This document shows, one piece after another, positions 1 to 10,200 of a stretch of 64,000 nt of DNA (position 1 is the first letter of the stretch; each line of letters opens with the position of its first letter). Made by a program: the position numbers and the translations under genes. Under the pieces are notes generated by a model. It did not search any database. It was not told the origin of the DNA and saw nothing but the letters and a program-made list of their open reading frames with translations. Source of the stretch: Streptomyces eurythermus (GTDB lineage: Bacteria > Actinomycetota > Actinomycetes > Streptomycetales > Streptomycetaceae); the NCBI RefSeq assembly GCF_014649115.1, contig NZ_BMSK01000025.1, positions 1 through 64,000 on the forward strand, given 5' to 3'.

Positions 1-1184
1 ACCATCTTGATCACACCCGCAACCCCAGCAGCCGCCTGCGCATGACCGATGTTCGACTTCAACGACCCCAACCACAAAGGCCGATCAGCAGACCTACCCC
101 GCCCATACGTCGCCAACAGCGCCTGCGCCTCGATCGGATCCCCCAACCGGGTCCCCGTCCCATGCGCCTCCACCACATCCACATCACCCGCGGTAAGCCG
201 CGCATCGGCCAGAGCCCGAGCGATCACCCGCTCCTGCGACGGACCACTCGGCGCCGTCAACCCGTTACTCGCACCGTCCTGATTCACCGCCGACCCCCGC
301 ACCACCGCCAGCACCCGATGCCCACGACGCCGCGCATCCGACAACCGCTCCACCGCCAGCACGCCCACGCCTTCCGCGGGGCCGAAGCCGTCGGCCTCGT
401 CGGAGAACGCCTTGCACCGGCCGTCCGGGGCGACGCCTCGCTGGCGGGAGAACTGCACGAACACCGTGGGTGTCGCCATCACGGTGACGCCGCCGGCCAG
501 GGCGAGGTCGCACTCTCCCCGGCGCAGCGCCTGCACCGCCAGGTGCAACGCCACCAACGACGACGAACAGGCCGTGTCCACCGACATCGCGGGACCCTCG
601 AGCCCCAGGACGTAGGAGATCCGGCCCGAGCTGAAGCTCACGACCCCGCCGGTCAGCAGGTCTCCTTCCAGTTCTGCGGAGGAGGCGTCGACGTCGCGTG
701 TGTAGCCGCCGTCCCAGGCGCCGACGTACACACCGGTCCGCGATCCGCGCAGGGTGCGGGGATCGATACCGGCCCGCTCCAGCGCCTCCCACGACGTCTC
801 CAGCAGCAACCGCTGCTGGGGATCCATCGCCACCGCCTCACGGGGTGAGATCCCGAAGAACCCCGCGTCGAACTCCCCGGCCCCGTGCAGGAAACCGCCC
901 TCGCGGCAGTAGGTCCGCCCGACGGCGGCGGGGTCGGGGTCGTACAACCCCGCGACGTCCCAGCCGCGGTCGGACGGGAACGGCGAGACCGCGTCCGTCC
1001 CGGTCGCCACCAGCTCCCACAGGTCCTCGGGGGAGCCCACCCCGCCCGGGAAGCGGCACGCCATGCCGACGATCGCGATGGGCTCGTGCGCCTGCTCCTC
1101 CGTCTTCTTCAACCGTGTGGTGGCACGGTGGAGTTCGATGGTGGTCCGCTTCAGGTAAGCGCGGAGCTCCTGCTCGTCAGCCAT
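1..1184 (-). CDS. Modular type I polyketide synthase, N-terminal part (docking domain and KS), cut by window edge
   Basis: This gene starts at ATG 1184 with a GGGGTGA ribosome site and runs off the left edge, so 394 codons are visible. Residues 1-35 form a charged heptad-like helix (MADEQELRAYLKRTTIELHH), typical of the N-terminal docking coiled coil of downstream macrolide PKS subunits. A ketosynthase begins at about residue 36 (EPIAIVGMACRFPGG). Its active-site Cys lies in VDTACSSSLVAL, with the first His in VEAHGTGT and the second in SNIGHAQAAAG, so it looks catalytically competent. It lies 63 bases downstream of the preceding PKS gene on the same strand and should be co-transcribed with it. 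It probably carries out the second extension of the macrolide chain. Substrate choice and reduction level cannot be read because the AT and later domains lie outside the window. Confidence 0.93.
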   Translation of the reverse strand, partial: MADEQELRAYLKRTTIELHRATTRLKKTEEQAHEPIAIVGMACRFPGGVGSPEDLWELVATGTDAVSPFPSDRGWDVAGLYDPDPAAVGRTYCREGGFLHGAGEFDAGFFGISPREAVAMDPQQRLLLETSWEALERAGIDPRTLRGSRTGVYVGAWDGGYTRDVDASSAELEGDLLTGGVVSFSSGRISYVLGLEGPAMSVDTACSSSLVALHLAVQALRRGECDLALAGGVTVMATPTVFVQFSRQRGVAPDGRCKAFSDEADGFGPAEGVGVLAVERLSDARRRGHRVLAVVRGSAVNQDGASNGLTAPSGPSQERVIARALADARLTAGDVDVVEAHGTGTRLGDPIEAQALLATYGRGRSADRPLWLGSLKSNIGHAQAAAGVAGVIKM

Positions 1185-1247
1185 GCTTTCGTCACCCCGT
1201 GGTGGTTCGTTCGGTCGGTGCGGGTGGTGGTGAGGGGGAGGGAAGGA

Positions 1248-4200
1248 TCAGAACCGCTCGTCGATGAAGGCGAAGAGTTCTTCGTCGTCGGCGGCGTCGA
1301 GCGTTCCGGTCACCTCGTCGTCCGCCGGTCCGGCGGGGTCGTCGCCGCTCGTGCCGTTGAGCCGGTCCCACAGTCCGGTCAGGGCGGCGAGCCGGTTCGT
1401 GATGTCGTGCCGGGCGGTGCCGTCGGGGAGGGCGGTGTCCAGGCCGCCCTGTTCGGTGAGGCGGGTGAACAGCCTTTCCAGACGGTCCAGTTCGGTGGCG
1501 AGTGACACGTCACCGCTCTCCGCCGGGGTGTCCGGGGCAAGGCGGTCGTGGAGGTGCCGGGCGAGTGCTTCGGGGGTGGGGTGGTCGAACACCAGGGTGG
1601 CGGCGAGCCGGAGGCCCGTGGCGGCGGTGAGGCGGTTGCGCAGCTCCACCGCGGTCAGCGAGTCGAAGCCCAGCTCGCGGAAGTTCCGTTCGGCGGAGAG
1701 CTCGCCGTTCTCCGCGTAACCGAGTACGGCCGCCGCGTGGGTGCGTACGGCTTCCAGCACCGCGTCCATCTGCTCTGCGGGCGGGAGTTGGGCGAGGCGG
1801 TCCCCGAGGACCATGCTCGGGGCCGCCGTGGGCGCGTCGGGCTGTGCCGGGGCGGTGGCCGTGAGGGGACCGCGCCGGCTCCGTACGAGGCCGCTCAGGA
1901 AGGGCGGGACCGTGTCCTGGGCCCGCAGGGCGGCATGGTGGAGTCGGATCGGGACCTGGAGGGCCTCGTCCCAGCGCCGGGTCTCGTCGAAGAGGGCCAC
2001 CCCCTCGGCGTCGGTCAGGGGCAGGATGCCACCGCGGGCGAGCCGGCGGTGCATGCCGTCCTGGTCGAGGTGTTCCGCCATCCCGCTGTTGCGTGCCCAC
2101 AGTCCCCAGGCGAGGGAGAGGGCGGGCAGCCCCGTCCCGCGCCGGTACTGGGCGAAGGCGTCCACGAAGGCGTTGGCCGCCGCGTAGCTGCCCTGCCCCG
2201 GGCTGCCGAACAGCGCGGAGGAGGACGAGCACAGGACGAAGGCCGACAGGTCGAGGTCCCGGGTCAGCTCGTGGAGGTTGAGGACCGCGTCGACCTTGGG
2301 CCGCAGCACGGCGTCCATCCTCTCCGGGGTGAGCGACGGCAGCGTGCCGTCGTCCAGGACGCCGGCGGTGTGCACGACCGCACGCAGCGGGTGTGCCGTC
2401 GGGACGGCGTCGATCAGGGCCGCGAGCTGGTCGCGGTCGGCCGCGTCACAGGCCCGTACGGTCACGTCGGCGCCGAGTTCGGCGAGCTCCCGCACGAGGT
2501 CCTCCGCGCCCTCCGCCTCCCCGCCCTGGCGTCCGGCGATGAGGAGGTGGCGTACGCCGTGCTCGCCGGCCAGATGGCGGGCGATCGCGCTGCCGAGCGT
2601 TCCGGTGCCGCCGGTGATGAGCACGGTGCCGTGCGGGTCGAAGACGGGTGGCATGGTGAGCACGAGCTTGCCGGTGTGCTTGCCCTGGCTGAGCGCCCGG
2701 AAGGCGCGGCGGGCGTGGCGTACGTCGTGGACGGTCAGCGGCAGCGGGTGCAGCACTCCGGCCTCGAAGAGTTCCAGCAGTTCCGTCAGCATCGCGCCGA
2801 CCGTCTCCGGGCCGGCCTCGACCAGGTCGAAGGGCCGGTAGGCGGTGCCGGGGTGGCGGTCGGCGATGGTCCGGGGGTCTCGTACGTCGGCCTTGCCCAG
2901 TTCCAGGAAGTGGCCGCCTCGGGGCAGCAGGCGCAGTGAGGCGTCGACGAAGTCGCCGGCGAGGGAGTTGAGGACGATGTCCACTCCTCGGCCGCCGGTC
3001 TCCTCCAGGAAGCGGTCGGCGAAGTCCAGCGTGCGGGAGTTCGCGATCTGCCCGTCGGACAGGCCCAGCGCGCGCAGCGTGTCCCACTTCGGGGTGCTCG
3101 CGGTCGCGTACACCGTCAGGCCGAGGTGCCGCGCGAGCTGGAGTGCCGCCATGCCGACACCGCCCGTCGCCGCGTGGATCAGCAGCGTCTGGCCGGGACG
3201 GGCCTGGGCGAGCCGGCCGAGGGCGTAGTGGGCGGTGAGGAACACGGCCGGGACGGAGGCGGCCTGCGCGTACGACCAGCCGTCGGGGATCCGGGCCACC
3301 ATGCGGTGGTCGGCGACGGCGTACGGGCCGAAGCCGCCGGTCCACATGCCCAGCACCCGGTCGCCCGGGGCGAGGCCGGTGACGCCGGGACCGGTCTCGG
3401 TCACCACGCCGGCGCCCTCGGCGCCCATGACGCCGTGGCCCGGGTACATGCCGAGCGCGATGAGCGTGTCGCGGAAGTTCAGCCCGGCAGCCCGTACGGA
3501 GACGCGTATCTGGCCGGGTCGCAGCGGTGCCAGGGTGTCCGGCGCCGGTTCCAGGCGCAGCCCCTCCAGGGTGCCGTCGCCGCGGGTGCCCAGCCGCCAG
3601 GCGGCGGAGCGGGCCCTTCCAGCCGACCCGGCGGACTCGGTGGGTTCGGTGGCTTCGGCCGTACCGAGGTCGGTTCCGGCGTCGGGCAGGTGCAGGGTGT
3701 CGGGGGTGTCCGGGCCCATGGGGGCCAGACGGGGTGCGTGCACGTGCTCGCCGCGGACCGCGAGCTGCGGCTCACCACAGGCGAGCGCGGCCGCCAGGGC
3801 ACCGCCGTCGACGGCGTCGTCGTCCGGGCCGAGATCGAGCAGCACCATCCGGCCGGGCTCCTCGGACTGGGCGGAACGCACCAGTCCCCAGGCGGAGGCG
3901 GCAGCCGTGTCCCGTACGGTCTCGCCCGGGCCGACGGCGACGGCGCCGCGGGTGACGACGACCAGCTTGGCGGACGACTGGCCGGCGGCTGTCAGCCAGT
4001 GCTGTGCCACCTCGAGGGTCCTGTCCAGGACGGCGCGCACCGTGCAGGGGTCCGGGACACCCGGGAAGTGCGGCAGCTGCACGACGACACCGTCGGGCAG
4101 GGCCCCCTCGGTGGAGCAGGCGTCGAGCAGTGACTCCAGGCCGGGGTGGGTCGCGCAGTCGGCGCCCGCACGGGTGAGCGCGCCGGCGAGGCCGCCGCGG

Positions 4201-7200
4201 TCGTCGCCGACGATCGCCCAGCGCTGGGCGGGCACGGACGCGGGCGCGGGCTTCCGCTCCCACAGGACCCGGTACAGCGAGCCGCTGCCCGTGCCGGGGC
4301 GCCCGCCGCCAGCGGCGCCGGACCGCTCGGCGAGCTGTTCCGCGGGGACCGGGCGGACGACGAGTTCGTCGATCGCCAGGACGGGCCTCCCCTCCCCGTC
4401 GGCGCAGAGCAGGCGCACGGCTTCCGCGCCGACGGGCGAGACGGTGACGCGCAGCCGGTCGGCGCCGGCGGCGTACAGGCGTACGCCTCGCAGGGCGAAC
4501 GGCATGCGGGCCTGGCCGTCGGCGGGGAAGAACCCGCCCAGGCTCATGGCCTGAAGGGCCGCGTCCAGCAGGGCCGGGTGGATGTCGTGATCACGCGCCT
4601 CGCCTGCCGCCGGTCCGGGCAGGGCGACGTCCGCGTACACGGTGTCGCCGTCGCGCCAGCCGGTACGGAACCCCTGGAAGGTGATGCCGTAGTCGTAGCC
4701 GCGCTCCGCGAAGGCGGCGTAGAAGGCGGCGGGGTCGGGGACTCCGGCCGGCCGGGCCCCGGCAGGCGGCCACGCGGCGCCGGGCGCCGGCCACCCGTCG
4801 GACCCGCCGGCCGCCGGCGCGTCGGCCGTCGGCAGCCCGGCAGCCGGGCTTTCGGTGAGGGTGCCGGCGGAGGAGGCGGGGGTGACGGTCGCCTGCGCGT
4901 GCAGGGTCCAGGGCGACCGCGGCGGGGCGCCCGCCTCCCGGGAGTGCACGGTGACCGTGCGGTGGCCCTCCTCGTCCTCGGGGCCGACCTGGACACGCAG
5001 TTCCACGGTGTCCGTACCGGCCGGGCCGGCGTCGTCGCCGGGGAGGACGAGAGGTGTACGCAGGGCGAGTTCGTCGATCTGTCCGCAACCGGACTGGGCG
5101 CCGGCCCACAGCACCAGGTCGACAAATCCGGTGGCGGGCAACAGGACCGTGCCGAGCAGGGCGTGTTCGGCGAGCCAGGGCCGGGTGCCGGCGCCGAGCC
5201 GCGCGGTGTAGACGTGGCCCGCCGCGTCGGGGAGTTCCACCCCCGCGCCGAGCAGCGCGTGCCCCGCGTCGGCCAGTCCGACGGACGCCGTGTCACCGCG
5301 CCGGGCAGGCGGGTGGTACCAGTAACGCCGGCGCTGGAAAGGATAGGTGGGCAGGCCGGCCGGCCTCGCCTCCGGGCCGTACAGCGCCGCCGCGTCGATG
5401 TCGGCCCCCTGGGCGCAGGCGGAGGCGAGCGCGAGGGCGAAGTTCCTCGTACCGCCCTTCTCCCGGCGCAGGGTGTGCAGGACCGCGGCGGGCGTGCCGG
5501 CGTCGGCGACGGTCTGCTCCAGTGAGACGGCCAGCATGGGGTGCGGACTCGTCTCCAGGAAGGCGTGGTGGCCGTCGGCGAGCAGCGCACGGGTGGCCTG
5601 CTCGAACTCGACCGGCTCACGCATGTTGCGGTACCAGTAGGCGGCGTCCAGCTCGGCGGTGTCGAGCGGCCCGCCGGTGACGGTGGAGTAGAACGGGATG
5701 TCGCCGGAGCGGGGGGCGACCGGGGCCAGCTCCCGCATGAGCCGCTCCCGCAGGGCCTCCACCTGGGCCGAGTGCCCGGCCGTGTCCACTCCGGGGATCG
5801 CACGCGCGTGGACGCCGTCCGCCTCCAGCTCGGCGAGGAGCTCGCGCAGCGACTCGGGGTCGCCCGCCACGGCCGCCGTGCCCGGACTGTTGACGGCCGC
5901 CACCGACAGGCGGTCGCCGAAGCGCTCCAGTCGGACGCGCACCTGCTCGGCCGGCAGCGACACGGCGACCATGCCGCCCTTGCCCGCGAGGGTCAGCCAC
6001 GCCTGGCTGCGCAGGGCCACGATCCGTGCGGCGTCCTCCAGGGTGAGGCCCCCCGCGATGTACGCGGCGGCGATCTCGCCCTGGGAGTGCCCGACGACCG
6101 CCGACGGCTGTACTCCCGCGGCGCGCCAGCATGCGGCCAGCGACACCATCATGGTGAAGAGCACGGGCTGGACGACGTCGACCCGGCTGAGCGACGGCGC
6201 CCCCGGCACCTGCCGGAGTACGTCCAGGACCGACCAGTCGAGGAACGGGCGCAGTGCGGCGTCGCACGCCTCGGCGGACTCGCGGAAGGCCACCGAACGG
6301 TCGAGCAGCCCTTCGGCCATGGCCGGCCACTGGGAGCCCTGGCCGGGGAAGACGAACACCGCGCCGCCGTCCGCCGGGACGGCCCGGTGACGGGCCACGG
6401 ACGGGTGCTCCCGGCCCTCGGCGAGAGCCCGCAGGGCGTGCAGCAGTTCCTCGCGGTCCGCGCCGCCGACCACGGCCCGGTGCTCGAAGCGGGCGCGGGC
6501 GGTGAGCAGGGTGAGCCCGGCGTCCGCCGGCCGCAGGCCGGGGTCGTCGAGGAACGCGCCGCGCAGGCGGTCCGCGTACGCCTGGAGCGCCGCTTCCGTA
6601 CGGGCGGAGAGCACGAGGGGGGCGATGCCGTCGTGACCGCCGGTGCCGTCCGGTTCGGGGCCGCCGGTGCCGTCCGGTTCGAGGCCATCGTGTCCGCCGC
6701 CGACCGGTGCGGGGTGCCGGAGGGTGTCGGGGCGGTGGGCCGGGCGCGGTGCCTCTTCGATGAGGACGTGCGCGTTGGTGCCGCTGATGCCGAAGGCCGA
6801 CACCCCGCCCCGGCGCGGGGTCTCCCCCTCGGGCCACGGCACCGGCTCGGTGAGGAGCGCGACCGTGCCGGACGACCAGTCCACGCGCGGGCTCGGCTCG
6901 TCGACGTGCAGGGTCCGCGGCAGGACGCCGTTGCGCAGGGCGAGCACGGTCTTCATCACCCCGGCCACGCCGGCCGCGGCCTGCGCGTGGCCGATGTTGG
7001 ACTTCACCGAGCCGAGCCGGAGCGGCTTGCCGGGCTCCCGTGACGCGCCGTACGTCACCTGCAGGGCCTGGGCCTCGATGGGGTCGCCGAGCGGGGTGCC
7101 GGTGCCGTGCGCCTCCACGGCGTCGACGTCCTCGGCACGCAGCCCGGCGTCCGCGAGCGCCTCGCGGATGACCCGCTGCTGCGAGGGGCCGTTGGGCGCG

Positions 7201-10200
7201 GTCAGGCCGTTGCTGGCGCCGTCCTGGTTGACGGCGGAGCCCCGGACGACGGCCAGTACGGGGTGCCCGAGCCGCTCGGCGTCGGACAGCCGTTCCAGGA
7301 GCAGGACGCCCGCGCCCTCGCCGAGCACCACGCCGTCGGCCGCGCCGGCGAAGGCCCGCGACCGGCAGCCGGGCGACAGGACCCGCTGCCGCGAGAACTC
7401 CACCAGCATCTCGGGGGTGGACATGACCGTCGCACCGCCCGCCAGCGCCATCGAGCACTCGTCGCGGCGCAGCGCCTGCACGGCCAGGTGCAGCGCCACC
7501 AGCGAGGCCGAGCACGCCGTGTCGACGGTCAGGGCCGGGCCTTCGAGGCCGAAGACGTACGAGAGCCGGCCGGACATCACGCTGGCCGAGTTGCCGGTGC
7601 CCAGGTAGCCGTCGAAGCTCTCCTCACCGTTCTGCAGGAGGCCCAGGTAATGCTGGCCGTTGGTGCCGACGAACACGCCGGTGCGGCTGCCGCGCAGCGC
7701 GGACGGATCGATCCCGGCCCGTTCGAACGCCTCCCACGAGGTCTCCAGCATCAACCGCTGCTGCGGGTCCATCGCCAGCGCCTCACGCGGCGAGATGCCG
7801 AAGAAGGCGGGGTCGAAGTCCGGCGCCTCGTGCAGGAAGCCCCCTTCCCGGACGTACGTACGGCCGCTCGCGTCCGGGTCCGCGTCGTACAGCTCCTCCA
7901 GGCTCCAGCCCCGGTTGCCCGGGAAGGCGCTGATCGCGTCACCCCCGTCGCTCAGCAGCCGCCACAGCTCCTCGGGCGTGGAGACGCCACCGGGGAACCG
8001 GCACGCCATCGCCACGATGGCGATGGGCTCGGAGGCGTGGCCGGCGGCCGGGCCGGGGGGCGCCGCGGACCGTACGAGGGCATCACCGGTGCCGGCCGGC
8101 TTCGCCGCCCCCTGCTCCAGGGCCTGCTCCCGCAAGTGCCGTGCGAGAGCGGCCGGATCGGGGTGGTCGAAGACCAGGGAGGCGGAGAGCGTGAGACCGG
8201 TGGCGGTCCTCAGCCGGTTGCGCAGTTCGACGGCGGTCACGGAGTTGAAGCCGAGGTCCTTGAACGGCTGCCTCGTGTCGACGGCGTCGAGCGAGGACTG
8301 GCCCAGGACCGTCGCCGCGTGGCCCCGCACCAACCGCAGCAGGAGCCTCAGTTGCTCCTCGTCGGACTTGCCCGCCAGCAGGCGGACCACCTCGGGGGTC
8401 TCCCGGCGGCCGTCGGAGCCGGCGTCGTCCGCCGGGGCGGTGTCCACCGGGGAGGCGTCCGCCCCCGCCGCCACGCCCGCGTGGGCGCCGCTGTCCCCCG
8501 TGGCGGTCCGGGGCCGGCGCGTGGCCGCGACCCCCTCGAAGAGGGCCGACGGCCGTACGGCTTCGCGGGCCGCGGCGAACCGCTCCCAGTCCACCTCGGC
8601 GACGACCACGGCGCCGGCCCCCCGGCCCACGGCCCGGAAGAGCGCGTCGACGGCGCGCCGCGGGTCGAGCGGGGTGAGGCCGGCCCGGCTCATCCCGGCG
8701 GCGATCTCCTCCCGGGCCGCCACCGCCTCGTCGTCCCCGGACGCGAATGCCTCGTGCCCGTGCCACGGTGTCCAGGCGACCGACGTGAAGGGCAGGCCAC
8801 GCGAGCGCCGCCGCTCGGCGAAGGCGTCCAGATGCGCCGTGCCTGCCGCGTAGCCGCCCTGTCCCGTCCCGCCCCAGACACCCGCGACGGACGAGAAGAC
8901 GACGAACGCGTCGAGCTTCGTGTCCTCGAGGAGGGCTTCCAGGCGGGTCGCCAGGTCCGTCTTGGTGTGCACCGCGCGGGCGAGCGCCGCCGGTGTGGTG
9001 TCGGACAGGGCGCTCAGCGGGACGGCGGCCGGTGCCACCAGCACCGCGGCGGGCGGGTGCTCGGCGATCAGCGACCGCAGGGCGGCGTCGTCCTCGACCT
9101 CGCAGGGCACCAGGCTGACGCGCCCGTCGGCGAGTGTGCCGTCGGCGACGCGGGTCCCGTCGGCGCGGGTCCCCTCGATGGAGGTCTCCTCACCGAGCGC
9201 CGTCGGGAGGGAGGCAGCGGGACCGGCGAGGACGACGTGCTCGGCACCGTCGGCGAGGAGACGCCGGGCGAGCGGTTCCGCCACCGCCGCGACCTCCCCG
9301 ACCACCAGGACCGTGCCACGGGGTCGCCAACCGGGTCCGGTGGTGGCAGCGGCGGACCGAACGAGCCTGCGTCCGTACACTCCGGGACCGCGGACCGCCA
9401 CCTGGTCCTCGCCTTCGGGCGAGGCGGCGAGGACAGCCGCCGCTCGGCGGTACGAGCGCGGATCCGCGATGTCGGTGTCGGTGTCGGTGTCGGCAGGGAA
9501 GTCGAGCAACCCGCCGCAGAGGTACGGGAGTTCCAGGGCCGCCACCCGGCCGAGGCCCCACACTTGCGCCTGCTCGACGGACGCTTCCTCCCTGGGCAGA
9601 GCGCTCACGGCACCGCGTGTGACCGTCCAGAGCCGGGCCCCCGCCTGTGCGTCGGCTGCCGCCTGGATCAGGGTGGACGACGCGGCGACGCCGAGCGGAA
9701 GTCCGGGGTGATCGGGGTGCGTGCCCTCGGCCAGCGCGAGGAAGGACACGATCCCGTGGAGCGGAGCGCTGTCCGGCGCCTGCTTCGCCTCCGCCGCCTC
9801 CGCGAGCAGCGCGCTCATGCGGTAGCGGTCACCGGCGGGATCGATGCCGAGCGTCACGACCTCGGCGCCGCGGTCGGCCATGGCACGGGCCATGCCCTCG
9901 GCGGCATGCGCCGCGAACGCCGGGCATCGCGGCGTCTCGGGCAGGAGCAGCAGCCAACGCCCTGACAGCCGTGCCCCGGTCTCGTCCTCACGCAGCGCCT
10001 TCCACTCCACGTGGTAGGTGAGGTCGTCGGTACCGCCACGGCGGTCGCTGGTGTCGAGCCAGTAGTGCCGGCGTTGGAAGGGGTAGGTGGGCAGGTCGAC
10101 CCGGCGGGCGGTCAGACCGTGCGCGGCATAGGCGGCCTTCCAGTCGACCGCCACACCGTGGACGAAGGCTTCCGCCATCGAGGTCCACAGCCGGCGCAGA

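Noticed and set aside
5770..5790. Assigning module 1 AT firmly to ethylmalonyl-CoA from its TAGH motif
   Set aside because: The motif is suggestive only; GHSQGE and the rest of the AT look methylmalonyl-like, so specificity is left open.
7107..9965. 952-codon plus-strand open frame opposite the macrolide PKS
   Set aside because: Shadow of KS, ACP and KR coding sequence; sequence is His/Gly/Arg-rich without domains.
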